Assembly (NCBI RefSeq): GCF_000337675.1
Contig: NZ_AOIB01000028.1
Coordinates: 210,140 to 274,139 of the forward strand
Origin: Natronococcus amylolyticus DSM 10524
Lineage (GTDB): Archaea > Halobacteriota > Halobacteria > Halobacteriales > Natrialbaceae
Reading direction: 5' to 3'
DNA: 64,000 nucleotides
A model generated the notes under the pieces. The model was not told the DNA's origin. It did no database searches and was given only the letters and a program-made list of their open reading frames with translations. Positions 8,836-18,176 of the stretch are shown here, one piece after another. The first letter of the stretch is position 1; every line of letters starts with the position of its first letter. The translations under genes and the position numbers were made by a program.

Positions 8836-11097
8836 TCAGTTCTCCGTTCGCTGTGCGTCGACGACCGCGACGGCCGCGAGGTTGACGATATCCTTGACCT
8901 CGTCGCCCCGCTGGAGGACGTGCACGGGTTTGTCCATCCCCGCGAGCATCGGCCCGGTCGCCTCGGCGCCGCCCAGCCGCTGGAGCAGCTTGTAGCCGAT
9001 GTTGCCCGACTCGAGGTTCGGGAAGACGAGCACGTTCGCGGGCTCCTCGAGTTCCGAGAACTCGTAGGTGCCGTTGAGGATCTCCTCGACGACGGCGGTG
9101 TCGGCCTGCATCTCGCCGTCAATAGGGAAGTCGACGTTCGGGTCGGCCTGCAGCCGCTGGGCGGCCTCGCGGGAGGGACGGGTGCGTTCGTTGTCGACGC
9201 TGCCGAAGTTCGAGTACGACAGCATCGCCGCGCGGGGCTCGACGTCGAACCGGCGGGCAACGTCGGCGGTGTGTCGGGTGACCTCCTCGAGGACGTCGGC
9301 GTCGGGATCCTGGTTGACCGTCGCGTCGGCGATGAAGACCACGCGGTTCTTGAACGCCAGCATGTAGACGCCGGCGGCGTAGTCGGCGTCGTCGCCGGTG
9401 CCGATCACCTCGAGGGGCGGACGCAGCGCGGAGGGGTAGTGGTGGGTCAGCCCCGTCAGCATGGCGTCGGCGTCGCCGACGTCGACCATCACGCTGCCGA
9501 GGTAGTTCGGGTCGCTCCGGACGAGTTCGTCGGCCTCGTTGCGGGTCATCCCCTTGCGCTGGCGCTGCCCGTAGAGGTGGTCGGCGTAGGAGTCGTAGTC
9601 GCCGGTCGACGGATCGACGATCTCCGGCTCGAACTCGAGGCCGAGCCGGGTGACCGTCGTCCCGATCTCGTCGCGGTCGCCGAGCAACACCGGCGTCGCG
9701 ATCCCTTCGTCCTGGATCTGGTAGGCCGCCCGGATCATCTTCTCGTCTTCCCCCTCCGAGAGGACGACGCGCTTCGGGTCGCTCTTGGCTTTGTTGAGCA
9801 CGACCCGCATCATCTCGCGGGACTTGCCCAGTCGGGCCTCGAGTCGCTCCCGGTACGTTTCGGGGTCGACCTCGCTGCGGGCGGCCCCGCTCTCGACTGC
9901 CGCCTCGGCGACCGCAGGCGCGATCTCGAACAGCACTCGAGGGTCGATCGGCTTCGGCAGGATGTACTCGGGGCCGAAGCGCAGCGGTTGATCCCCGTAG
10001 GCCTTGATGACGGCGTCGGGGACGTCCTGTTTCGCCAGGTCGGCGAGCGCCTCGGCGCAGGCGACCTTCATCGCCTCGTTGATTTCGGTCGCCCGAACGT
10101 CGAGCGCACCGCGGAAAATGAACGGGAAGCCGAGCACGTTGTTGACCTGATTCGGGTAGTCCGAGCGTCCCGTCGCCATGATCACCGTATCGTCGCGGGC
10201 GGCCTTGGCCTCCTCGTAGCCGATCTCGGGGTCCGGGTTGGCCATCGCGAAGATGATCGGGTCGGCGGCCATCGCCCGCACCATCTCCTGGGAGACGATG
10301 CCCGCTGCCGACAGCCCGACGAGGACGTCGGCTCCCTCCATTGCGTCCGCGAGGCCCCCCTCGGGAAGGTCGCGGGCGAACTCCTGTTTGAACTCGTTGA
10401 CGTCGCCCGCCTCGGCGCGCTCTTCGGTGATGATCCCGGTCGAATCACACATCGTGATGTTCTCCTTCCGAACGCCGAGCGAGACGTAGAAGCGAGCCGT
10501 CGCAATCGCGCTCGCGCCCGCCCCCGAGAAGACGACCTCGAGGTCCTCGAGGTGTTTTCCCGCGAGTTCGGCGGCGTTCAGCAGTCCGGCCCCGGAGATG
10601 ATCGCGGTGCCGTGCTGGTCGTCGTGGAAGACGGGGATATCCATCCGCTCGCGGAGTCGCTCCTCGATCTCGAAGCAGTCCGGCGCCGCGATGTCCTCCA
10701 GGTTGATCCCGCCGAACGTCGGCTCCATCGCCGCGGTCGCCGCGACGATCTCGTCGGGATCGTCGAGCTCGAACTCGAGGTCGAAGACGTCGATGTCCGC
10801 GAACCGTTTGAACAGGACGCCCTTCCCCTCCATCACCGGCTTCGACGCTTGCGCGCCGATGTCGCCCAGCCCCAGTACCGCGGAGCCGTTCGAGACGACG
10901 CCGACGAGGTTCCCCTTCGCCGTGTACCGATAGGCGTCGTCAGGCCGCTCGTCGATGGCGCGACAGGGGCCGGCGACGCCGGGTGAGTACGCAAGCGAGA
11001 GATCTCGCTGCGTGCTCGTCGACTTCGTCGTCGCGATCTCGATCTTTCCTGGCGGTTCCTCCTCGTGGTACTCAAGTGACTCGTCCTCGAGGGACAT
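8836..11097 (-). CDS. maeB: NADP-type malic enzyme with C-terminal phosphotransacetylase domain
   Basis: 753 residues, the length of the MaeB class. N-terminal malic domain (about 15-150; [15 protein letters not shown], catalytic Lys in [15 protein letters not shown], metal ligands in [11 protein letters not shown]), NAD(P)-binding domain (about 160-400; [26 protein letters not shown]), then a PTA-like domain (about 425-750; [42 protein letters not shown]). It decarboxylates malate to pyruvate. In characterised MaeB enzymes the PTA part is regulatory, responding to acetyl-CoA, rather than catalytic. It would complete glyoxylate to malate to pyruvate with AceB in this window. It diverges from the glycerate kinase over an A/T-rich 128-bp region containing an imperfect inverted repeat. 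Confidence 0.95.
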   Translation of the reverse strand: MSLEDESLEYHEEEPPGKIEIATTKSTSTQRDLSLAYSPGVAGPCRAIDERPDDAYRYTAKGNLVGVVSNGSAVLGLGDIGAQASKPVMEGKGVLFKRFADIDVFDLEFELDDPDEIVAATAAMEPTFGGINLEDIAAPDCFEIEERLRERMDIPVFHDDQHGTAIISGAGLLNAAELAGKHLEDLEVVFSGAGASAIATARFYVSLGVRKENITMCDSTGIITEERAEAGDVNEFKQEFARDLPEGGLADAMEGADVLVGLSAAGIVSQEMVRAMAADPIIFAMANPDPEIGYEEAKAARDDTVIMATGRSDYPNQVNNVLGFPFIFRGALDVRATEINEAMKVACAEALADLAKQDVPDAVIKAYGDQPLRFGPEYILPKPIDPRVLFEIAPAVAEAAVESGAARSEVDPETYRERLEARLGKSREMMRVVLNKAKSDPKRVVLSEGEDEKMIRAAYQIQDEGIATPVLLGDRDEIGTTVTRLGLEFEPEIVDPSTGDYDSYADHLYGQRQRKGMTRNEADELVRSDPNYLGSVMVDVGDADAMLTGLTHHYPSALRPPLEVIGTGDDADYAAGVYMLAFKNRVVFIADATVNQDPDADVLEEVTRHTADVARRFDVEPRAAMLSYSNFGSVDNERTRPSREAAQRLQADPNVDFPIDGEMQADTAVVEEILNGTYEFSELEEPANVLVFPNLESGNIGYKLLQRLGGAEATGPMLAGMDKPVHVLQRGDEVKDIVNLAAVAVVDAQRTEN

Positions 11098-11117
11098 ATG
11101 TCATCATATATCGCACA

Positions 11118-11141
11118 GGTGGTAAAGCTGTTTTCACTACC
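11118..11141. promoter_or_regulatory. imperfect inverted repeat in maeB / glycerate kinase divergent region
   Basis: GGTGGTAAA and TTCACTACC, separated by 6 nt, form a 9-bp imperfect inverted repeat about 21 nt upstream of the maeB ATG. It lies in A/T-rich DNA that must hold promoters for both divergent genes. It could be an operator; no regulator is assigned. Confidence 0.35.
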
Positions 11142-11225
11142 AACAATTATGTATAACCGACGACGGACGCGGGAGCCGCGGGCGATCCAGGAAAGCTACA
11201 TACCGCGGTCCGTTCATTGGAACGT

Positions 11226-12581
11226 ATGGTCACGATTGCGAACCGCGACGCGCTCGAGCGATCGCGCGCCCACGAGGTCGCGCTCGACTGCCTCGTCGCC
11301 GGCCTCGAGGCCGCCCATCCCGAGCGGATCGTCGACGAGACGCTGACCGTTCGCGAGGGCGTGCTCGCGGTCGAGAACGCCGCCGGAGACGAACGCACCG
11401 AGTACGACCTGGACCGCTACGAGAACGTCTTTGTCGTCGGGGGCGGCAACGCCGCAGGCCACCTCGCCCGAACCCTCGAGGACGCGCTCGGCGACGCGCT
11501 CACCGGCGGGGTCGTCGTCACCGACGATCCGGCCGGCACGTCGGTCGTCGAGGAACACCCCGGCGATCACCCCATCCCGAGCGAGGACGGCGTCGAGGGC
11601 GCCCGGCGAGTGCTCGAGGTCGCCGACCGGGCCGGCGAGGACGACCTCGTGCTGGCCTGTATCACCGGCGGCGGAAGCGCCCTCCTGCCGGCTCCCGCCG
11701 GGGGGATCTCGCTTGCCGACCTCCAGTCGGTCACCGAGTCGCTGCTCGAGTGTGGGGCCTCCATCGACGAGATCAACGCCGTTCGCAAGCACTGTTCGTC
11801 GATCAAGGGCGGCAAACTCGCCCGCCGAGCGGCGCCGGCGACGGTCGCGACGCTCGTCCTGAGCGACGTCGTCGGCGACGACCTGAGCGTGATCGCCAGC
11901 GGTCCGACCGCCCCCGACGCCTCCACCTACGCCGACGCCCTCGAGGTGCTCGAGCGCTACGAGTTGTCGGTTCCAGAAACCGTCTCGTCGTACCTGGAGG
12001 CCGGCGAGCGCGGCGAGAATCCCGAAACGGTCTCGCCGGACGATCCGCTGCTCGAGTCCGTGCGGATCCACGTGCTCGGAAGCGGCCGGACCGCGATCGA
12101 GGCGGCCCGCGAGGTGGCGAGCGACCGGGGGTACGATCCGCTCGTCCTCTCTTCGAGAGTCCGGGGCGAGGCCAGCGAGTCCGCGATCACCCACGTCTCG
12201 ATCGCCGAGGAGTGCGCCGAGACTGGTGATCCGATCTCGCCGCCTGCGGTCTTGCTCTCCGGCGGGGAGACGACCGTGACGCTCGCCGAGGATCACGGCG
12301 AGGGGGGGCCGAACCAGGAGTTCGTGCTCAGTAGTGCCGTCGAACTCGAGAGCGACGAGGTCGTCGTCGCGAGCGTCGACACCGATGGGATCGACGGCGC
12401 GACCGATGCCGCCGGCGCGATCGCAGCGGCTGGCGACGTCCCGGCCGCAGAGGGTCGGCGTGCGCTCGCGCGAAACGACGCTCTGCCCGCGCTCGAGGAC
12501 GCCGACGCGATCGTCCGGACCGGACCGACCGGAACGAACGTCAACGACCTTCGGATCCTCGTCGTCGAACCCGAGGAGTGA
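11226..12581 (+). CDS. glycerate 2-kinase, MOFRL family
   Basis: 451 residues from ATG 11226 (MVTIANRDALERSRAHE); a TTG three codons upstream is less likely. The GckA/TtuD-type N-terminal domain contains FVVGGGNAAGHLARTLEDAL, CITGGGSALLPAPAGGISL, EINAVRKHCSSIKGGKLA and VLSDVVGDDLSVIASGPT. The C-terminal MOFRL domain contains LLSGGETTVTLAEDHGEGGPNQEF and VDTDGIDGATDAAGA. It phosphorylates D-glycerate, giving 2-phosphoglycerate in the archaeal branch, and so feeds glycolysis/gluconeogenesis. Glycerate could come from tartrate through the gene at 6203 or from hydroxypyruvate through the gene at 7885. It stands alone with its own promoter, divergent from maeB. Confidence 0.92.
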   Translation: MVTIANRDALERSRAHEVALDCLVAGLEAAHPERIVDETLTVREGVLAVENAAGDERTEYDLDRYENVFVVGGGNAAGHLARTLEDALGDALTGGVVVTDDPAGTSVVEEHPGDHPIPSEDGVEGARRVLEVADRAGEDDLVLACITGGGSALLPAPAGGISLADLQSVTESLLECGASIDEINAVRKHCSSIKGGKLARRAAPATVATLVLSDVVGDDLSVIASGPTAPDASTYADALEVLERYELSVPETVSSYLEAGERGENPETVSPDDPLLESVRIHVLGSGRTAIEAAREVASDRGYDPLVLSSRVRGEASESAITHVSIAEECAETGDPISPPAVLLSGGETTVTLAEDHGEGGPNQEFVLSSAVELESDEVVVASVDTDGIDGATDAAGAIAAAGDVPAAEGRRALARNDALPALEDADAIVRTGPTGTNVNDLRILVVEPEE

Positions 12582-12669
12582 CTGCCAGATTTTCCTCGTG
12601 AGGCAAGCCTTGCGGGAACCGCCAGTTCGTGTGGGTGTCTATCGGATTTCATGGGGAGGACAGACACAG

Positions 12670-12681
12670 GATTTATCATAA
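12670..12681 (+). promoter_or_regulatory. TATA-like promoter of the second GlcD-GlcF fusion gene
   Basis: GATTTATCATAA is centred about 27 nt upstream of the ATG at 12703, which suits a leaderless transcript. No Shine-Dalgarno motif precedes the ATG. Confidence 0.5.
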
Positions 12682-12702
12682 TCGATCCCTGAGGGTCGGG
12701 TA

Positions 12703-15693
12703 ATGGCTGTTGAAAAGCCACGCGGTGGCTTAGCTAACTACGAGGAGTTCCGTGACGAACTCGATCACGAGTACGACGACGTCGACGAGTACGTGGAACT
12801 CGCGAGGGATCTCCGATCGGTCGTCACGGGCGAGGTTCGGTTCGACGAGTACGCCCAGGTCCTGTACGCGACCGACGGCAGCATCTACAAGGCCAAACCC
12901 GCCGGCGTCGTGCTTCCGCGAGACGCCGCCGACGTCCAGAACGCCGTTCGCGTCGCGGCCGAACACGACGTGCCGATCATGGCCCGTGGCGCGGGCTCGT
13001 CGCTCGGCGGCCAGGCCGTGGGGCCCGGCTGCGTCGTGCTCGATATGACGACCTACATGGACGATATCCTGGAGATCGACGCCGACCGCCAGCGAGCGCG
13101 GGTCCAGCCCGGTGTCGTCCAGGACCACTTCGACGAAGCCGCCAGGGAGTACGGACTCAAGTTCGCTCCCGACCCGGCCTCTTCGAACCGCGCGACGATC
13201 GGCGGCGGCATCGGGAACAACTCGACCGGTGCCCACTCGGTCCGGTACGGCATCTCCGACGCCTACACCGAGGAACTGGACGTCGTGCTCGCGGACGGCT
13301 CGCTGATCCATACTCGCGAGGTCGTCCTCGACTCTCCCGAGTGGGAGGAGATCGTCTCGAAGAACGACCGCGAGGCCGAGATCTACGAGACCGTCCGCGG
13401 CCTCGTCGAGGACAACCGGGAGGAGATCGAGAAGCGCTACCCCGATCTCAAGCGCAACGTCTCGGGTTACAACCTCAACAAGGTCGTCTACGAGAACGAC
13501 GACGGCGAGGAGGTCATCAACCTCTCGAAGCTGTTCGTCGGCGCCGAGTCGACGCTGGGCGTGATCGTCGAGGCCGAGATCAGCCTCGTCACCCTCCCCG
13601 AGGAGACCGCGCTCGTGCTGTACTGTTTCGAGGACCTCATCGAAACGCTCGAGGCCGTCCCCGAGGCCCTGGAGTTCGAACCCAGCGCCGTCGAGCTGAT
13701 GGACAGCGAGGTGTTCCGGCTCGCCCGCGAGTCCGAGCAGTTCGCCCAGTACGAGGAACCCATTCCCGACGGCACCGAGGCGACGCTGATGCTCGAGTAC
13801 GACTCCGAGCTCCACGACGACTTCGAGGAGGCGATCGGTCGGACGAACGAGCACTTCGTCGAGAAGGGCGACGCCTTCGACGCCCTGGAAGCGTACACCG
13901 AGGAGGATCAAGCCGACATCTGGAAGCTCCGGAAGGCCGCGATCCCGCTGCTGATGGGCCTCGAGGGCGACCCGAAGCCGTACCCCTTCATCGAGGACGC
14001 GACGGTTCCCCCCGAGGAGCTCGCCGAGTACGTCGAGAAGTTCATGGACGTCCTCGAGGACCACGACACCTCCGCCGCCTACTTCGCCCACGCGGGCAGC
14101 GGGACCCTACACATTCGGCCGATCCTCAACCTCAAAGACGACGGCGGCATCCAGACGATGCAGTCGATCACCGACGCCGTCACCGACCTCGTCCTCGAGC
14201 ACGAGGGATCGTTCTCCGGTGAGCACGGCGATGGGCTTGCCCGGACCGCGTTCAACCCGAAGATGTACGGCGAGGACCTCTGGCAGGCGTTCAAGGACGT
14301 CAAGTCCGTGTTCGACCCCGACTGGCGGATGAACCCGGGGAAGGTCGTCTACACCGACGAGGAGCCGACGGACATGCGCGAGAATCTCCGCTACGGGCAC
14401 GCCTACGCCTCGATCGAGCCTCAGACGAAGCTCGACTTCTCCGACGAGGGCGGCTTTTCGCACCTCGTGGAGCTGTGTAACGGCTGTGGCACCTGTCGCC
14501 AGACCGACGACGTGATGTGTCCGACCTACCGCGGGATGAAAGACGAGATCGCGACGACCCGCGGCCGGGCGAACATGCTCCGCTCGGCGATCTCGGGCGA
14601 CCTTCCCGAGGAGGAGATGTACACCGAGCGCTTCCAGGAGGAGGTCCTCGACCTCTGTGTCGGCTGCAAGGGCTGCAAGAGCGACTGTCCGACCGGCGTC
14701 GACCTGGCGAAGCTCAAGGCCGAGACCAAGTACCAGTACTACGAGCGTGAGGGCGTCAGCCTGCGCTCGCGGCTGTTCGGCAACATCGACACCCTCTCGA
14801 AGGTTGGGAGTGCGCTCGCTCCGCTGTCGAATCTCGGACCGAAACTCCCCGGCAGCCGCCTCGTGATGGAGAAGGTGGCGGGGATCGCCGCCGATCGGGA
14901 ACTCCCCAGCTTCCAGCAGGAGTCCTTCCAGGACTGGTTCGCGAAGCGCGGCCCGCGGGTCGATCCCGACGCGGCCGACCGGAAGGTCGTCCTGTTCCCC
15001 GACACGTACACCAACTACAGCTACTCCCGTCCCGGAAAGGCCGCCGTGCGCGTCCTCGAGTCCGCGGGCGTCCACGTCACCGTTCCCGAGGACGTCGGAC
15101 CGAGCGGCCGCGCGGCGTTCTCGGTCGGCATGCTCGACGACGCCGAGGAGCGCGCGGTGGCGAACATCGAGCGGTTCGCCGACTACGTCGACCGCGGGTA
15201 CGAGATCGTCTCGCTCGAGCCCTCCGATGCCGTGATGTTCCAGGACGAGTACCTCGATCTGGCGCCCTCCGCGACCGCCGAGAAGGTCGCGGGCCACTCC
15301 TACGGGATCACCGAGTACATGGACACCTACCGCCTCGTCGAGGATCTCCCGCTCGAGGAGACCGACGAGACGCTGGCCTACCACGGCCACTGCCACCAGA
15401 AGGCGACCGGCAAGGACCATCACGCCGTCGGCATCCTCCGGCGGGCTGGCTACGCCGTCGATCCGCTCGACAGCACCTGTTGTGGAATGGCCGGCTCGTT
15501 CGGCTACGAGGCCGAACACTACGACCTCTCGAAGTCGATCGGCGAGCGACTCTTCGAGAAGATCGACGAGAGCGAGGGGAACCCGGTCGCGCCCGGCGCC
15601 TCCTGCCGGAGTCAGATCGGCGACCGCGACGAACCCTCCGAAAAGCCGCCGCACCCGATCGAAAAGGTCAACGAGCTACTCCCGGCTCGATAA
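12703..15693 (+). CDS. FAD-linked 2-hydroxyacid dehydrogenase, GlcD-GlcF fusion
   Basis: 996 residues. The FAD-binding PCMH domain (about 65-290) has PAGVVLPRDAADVQNAVR, PIMARGAGSSLGGQAVGPG and NRATIGGGIGNNSTGAHS. The FAD-linked oxidase C-terminal domain (about 300-545) has FSGEHGDGLART. Next comes an Fe-S region with two cysteine clusters (CNGCGTCR...CPTYRG, CVGCKGCKSDCP), then CCG-type domains (YHGHCHQKATGKDHH, STCCGMAGSFGYEAEH). It joins what bacteria make as separate GlcD and GlcF subunits. It should oxidise glycolate or D-lactate to glyoxylate or pyruvate with transfer to quinone or cytochrome. A lactate-permease-type carrier follows on the same strand, and a close paralog opens the window. 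Confidence 0.93.
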   Translation: MAVEKPRGGLANYEEFRDELDHEYDDVDEYVELARDLRSVVTGEVRFDEYAQVLYATDGSIYKAKPAGVVLPRDAADVQNAVRVAAEHDVPIMARGAGSSLGGQAVGPGCVVLDMTTYMDDILEIDADRQRARVQPGVVQDHFDEAAREYGLKFAPDPASSNRATIGGGIGNNSTGAHSVRYGISDAYTEELDVVLADGSLIHTREVVLDSPEWEEIVSKNDREAEIYETVRGLVEDNREEIEKRYPDLKRNVSGYNLNKVVYENDDGEEVINLSKLFVGAESTLGVIVEAEISLVTLPEETALVLYCFEDLIETLEAVPEALEFEPSAVELMDSEVFRLARESEQFAQYEEPIPDGTEATLMLEYDSELHDDFEEAIGRTNEHFVEKGDAFDALEAYTEEDQADIWKLRKAAIPLLMGLEGDPKPYPFIEDATVPPEELAEYVEKFMDVLEDHDTSAAYFAHAGSGTLHIRPILNLKDDGGIQTMQSITDAVTDLVLEHEGSFSGEHGDGLARTAFNPKMYGEDLWQAFKDVKSVFDPDWRMNPGKVVYTDEEPTDMRENLRYGHAYASIEPQTKLDFSDEGGFSHLVELCNGCGTCRQTDDVMCPTYRGMKDEIATTRGRANMLRSAISGDLPEEEMYTERFQEEVLDLCVGCKGCKSDCPTGVDLAKLKAETKYQYYEREGVSLRSRLFGNIDTLSKVGSALAPLSNLGPKLPGSRLVMEKVAGIAADRELPSFQQESFQDWFAKRGPRVDPDAADRKVVLFPDTYTNYSYSRPGKAAVRVLESAGVHVTVPEDVGPSGRAAFSVGMLDDAEERAVANIERFADYVDRGYEIVSLEPSDAVMFQDEYLDLAPSATAEKVAGHSYGITEYMDTYRLVEDLPLEETDETLAYHGHCHQKATGKDHHAVGILRRAGYAVDPLDSTCCGMAGSFGYEAEHYDLSKSIGERLFEKIDESEGNPVAPGASCRSQIGDRDEPSEKPPHPIEKVNELLPAR

Positions 15694-15803
15694 CGTCAGA
15701 CACCTTGTAGCTTTTCGCACTGTTCAAGAAGCGATAACTTCTCGTTGGGGTGACGGCCGGCTTCCCTCTCGGATTCGTATCCTCCTACTGACACTCAATA
15801 GTC

Positions 15804-15815
15804 AGATTATAAATA
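15804..15815 (+). promoter_or_regulatory. A/T-rich promoter region upstream of the lactate permease gene
   Basis: ATTATAAATAGA lies in an A/T-rich stretch (15795-15850), which also contains TTTATTATAC. This suggests a promoter of its own for the permease, about 140 nt upstream of the start, hence a long leader or a further start site. The exact start point cannot be read. Confidence 0.4.
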
Positions 15816-15955
15816 GAACCATTTATTATACTTTGTGATATACGTGATCATGGGACGTTCATGACACAAAAGGACGGTGCGACGCGACAGGAAACCGGGC
15901 AGGGGAACGGACGAACGGTGGCCATACGCCAACACAACCGGGGTGAACGGCACAG

Positions 15956-17728
15956 ATGGTAGTGGACGTCATCGTTGCGGCGCTACCGCTCGTGATCGTC
16001 GCGGTGTTGCTCGTCGGGCTATTGTGGCCGGCGACTCGGGCGATGCCGATCGCGTGGATCGCCGCGCTCGCCGTCGGCTACATCTGGTGGAACAACCCGC
16101 CGGACTACCTGGCGGGGTCATCGTTCGTCGGGGTGATGACCGCACTCGAGATCCTGTGGATCGTCTTCGGCGCGCTGGTCCTGTTGTACACGCTGATGCA
16201 AGCCGGCGCGTTCGATCGGATTAACAAGGGGTTCACCGCCGTCTCCGACGATCGTCGGGTCCAGATCGTGCTGATCGCGTTCTTCCTCGCGACGTTCATC
16301 GAGGGCGCCGCCGGGTTCGGGACGCCGGCGGCGGTCGTGGCACCCCTGATGCTGGCGCTGGGATTCCCGGCGCTGGCCGCCGTCATCGCGGCGCTGATCG
16401 GCCACATCATCGCCGTCACCTACGGCGCAGTGGGGACGCCGATCATCGTCGGGATCCAGGATCCGCTGATGATCTACGAGGACCAGATCGTCAACGACGG
16501 CGGGATGAGCGTCGTCGAGTACTCCCACGAAGTCGCGGCGTGGGCGGCGACCTACCACGCCCTGACGGGCTTCCTGATGCCGCTGTTCGCGGTCGGGATG
16601 GTCGTCTACTTCTTCAGCCCGCCGGGCGAACGCTCGCTCAAGCCGGCACTTAGCGTCTGGCCGCTGTGTCTGTTCTCGGGGTTCGCCTTCGCGATTCCCT
16701 ACTGGATCTCCGCGTGGTTCCTCACCGCGGAGTTCCCGGCGCTGATCGGGGCGATGGTTGGCGGAGCGATCACCGTCTCATTGCTCCAGCGAGGATACCT
16801 TCTGCCGGACGACGAGTGGCACTTCCCGCCGCGAGAACAGTGGGCCGACCACTGGGTCGGCGCGATCGAGCCCGGTAGCGAGGAGGCGAACGGACCCGTC
16901 CCGAACGGCGGCGAGCAGATGTCGCTGCTGAAGGCGTGGTCCCCCTACATCGTGCTCATCGTCCTGCTGGTCGTTACCCGCGTGGTCGATCCGATCTCCG
17001 AGACGATCACCGACGCGGACCTCGGCGCCGAGTTTGCCGTCGCCGGTCTCGGCGAGTTCACGATTGGCGTCGTGATCGCGTGGAACGAGATGTTCGGCTA
17101 CGATCTCGCCGCCGACATCGCATGGCTGAACGCGCCGGGCTTCTGGCTGCTGCTCAGCGCGATCCTCGCGATCGGTATCTTCGGAATGTCGGGTCAACAG
17201 GTGAAAGCCGCCTGGGCCGAGGCTGCACAGAAGCTCGTGTCGCCGTTTATCGCGCTGGTCTTCGTGATCGCGATGGTGCAGGTGATGATCCAGTCCGGCG
17301 GCGCACCCGGCGCGCCCGAGGTGGGTAGCATGATCGAGATTCTCGCGATCGCGACCGCGGACGCCACCGGGCCGCTGTATCCCGCGCTGGCGGCGCTTAT
17401 CGGCGCGCTCGCGGCCGCAATGGTCGGTTCGAACACCGTCTCGAACATCACCTTCGGCGGGTTCCAGTTCACGGCCGCACACGAACTTGACCTGCCGAGC
17501 CAGATCGTCGTCGGAACGCAGGCCGTCGGCGGTGCGATCGGTAACCTCGTCGCGATCCACAACATCGTCGCGGCGCTGGCGACCGTCGGCCTCGTCGGTC
17601 AGGAGGGTCGGGTCATCAGGCTGAACCTGATTCCGTTGTTCTACTACGCCGTCGTCGTCGGCATCTGGGCGCTGCTGTTCGTCTACGTCATGCCCGACGT
17701 GCTCCCGTCGGTGTTCGACGTCTACTGA
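15956..17728 (+). CDS. lctP: L-lactate permease family carrier
   Basis: 590 residues of hydrophobic protein with about 12-14 membrane segments, matching the LctP/LldP family in length. Visible family segments are IEGAAGFGTPAAVVAPLMLALGFP, TYGAVGTPIIVGIQDP, MVGSNTVSNITFGGFQF and VGTQAVGGAIGNLVAIHNIVAA. Members import lactate, and in some cases glycolate, with protons or sodium. Its position directly after the 2-hydroxyacid dehydrogenase supports uptake of that enzyme's substrate. The start at ATG 15956 (MVVDVIVAALPLV) begins the first membrane segment directly, so no signal peptide is needed. Glycolate permease GlcA belongs to the same family, so lactate versus glycolate is unresolved. Confidence 0.92.
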   Translation: MVVDVIVAALPLVIVAVLLVGLLWPATRAMPIAWIAALAVGYIWWNNPPDYLAGSSFVGVMTALEILWIVFGALVLLYTLMQAGAFDRINKGFTAVSDDRRVQIVLIAFFLATFIEGAAGFGTPAAVVAPLMLALGFPALAAVIAALIGHIIAVTYGAVGTPIIVGIQDPLMIYEDQIVNDGGMSVVEYSHEVAAWAATYHALTGFLMPLFAVGMVVYFFSPPGERSLKPALSVWPLCLFSGFAFAIPYWISAWFLTAEFPALIGAMVGGAITVSLLQRGYLLPDDEWHFPPREQWADHWVGAIEPGSEEANGPVPNGGEQMSLLKAWSPYIVLIVLLVVTRVVDPISETITDADLGAEFAVAGLGEFTIGVVIAWNEMFGYDLAADIAWLNAPGFWLLLSAILAIGIFGMSGQQVKAAWAEAAQKLVSPFIALVFVIAMVQVMIQSGGAPGAPEVGSMIEILAIATADATGPLYPALAALIGALAAAMVGSNTVSNITFGGFQFTAAHELDLPSQIVVGTQAVGGAIGNLVAIHNIVAALATVGLVGQEGRVIRLNLIPLFYYAVVVGIWALLFVYVMPDVLPSVFDVY

Positions 17729-18176
17729 ACGCACGCCTTCTCTCTCGGTTCTCTCGACGCGTCTCGTGACTATCCATCAGCAGGCAGTTATTGTAACATT
17801 AGTGTTATTATAATTCATATTATCTATGGTGGAATGGGGACGGATGGAGCCGCAGCTATCAATCGAAACGGCGGCCACAAAGAGTCGCTGCCTCTTCGAA
17901 AACACTTGGATCGGTACTTCTCGGAAGACAACCGGCTCGGACACTCACGTCATCCTTGTAGCATATCTACAATGGCATTTAACCGATAGTATCAGTTCTA
18001 TAATTTGTCTTGTGGGAATGCTCGGAGGGTTTCGTTCACCTGAGGACGGCTGTGAGAAAGGACGATCGGGTCGATGCGATCAGGATTATCTTCTCCCAAA
18101 ACTGCCACGTAATGACCTAACCGAGAAACGAAGAGTCTCCGGTATCGTTATATCAGTCTCGCTCGAGAAACGTGGT
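17729..18176. other. 448-nt gap upstream of the sensor kinase gene
   Basis: No gene is evident. The kinase frame stays open back to 17826, but those residues (WGRMEPQLSIETAATKSRC and on) look neither haloarchaeal nor like a sensor domain. The left part is very A/T-rich and contains the near-palindrome at 17794. Regulatory DNA is the best reading. Confidence 0.45.
17794..17807. promoter_or_regulatory. near-perfect palindrome TAACATTAGTGTTA
   Basis: TAACATTAGTGTTA pairs at six of seven symmetric positions and is followed by A/T-rich sequence (TTATAATTCATATTATC). It has the look of an operator next to a TATA element. No binding protein is assigned. Confidence 0.35.

Noticed and set aside
8920-10986. 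688-codon open frame on the plus strand opposite malic enzyme
   Set aside because: Antisense shadow of a well-matched gene. G/C-rich third positions and acidic codons create long open frames on the other strand.
17826-18176. N-terminal extension of the sensor kinase
   Set aside because: The frame is open, but the residues do not resemble a sensor domain and the first membrane segment begins at the ATG at 18177.
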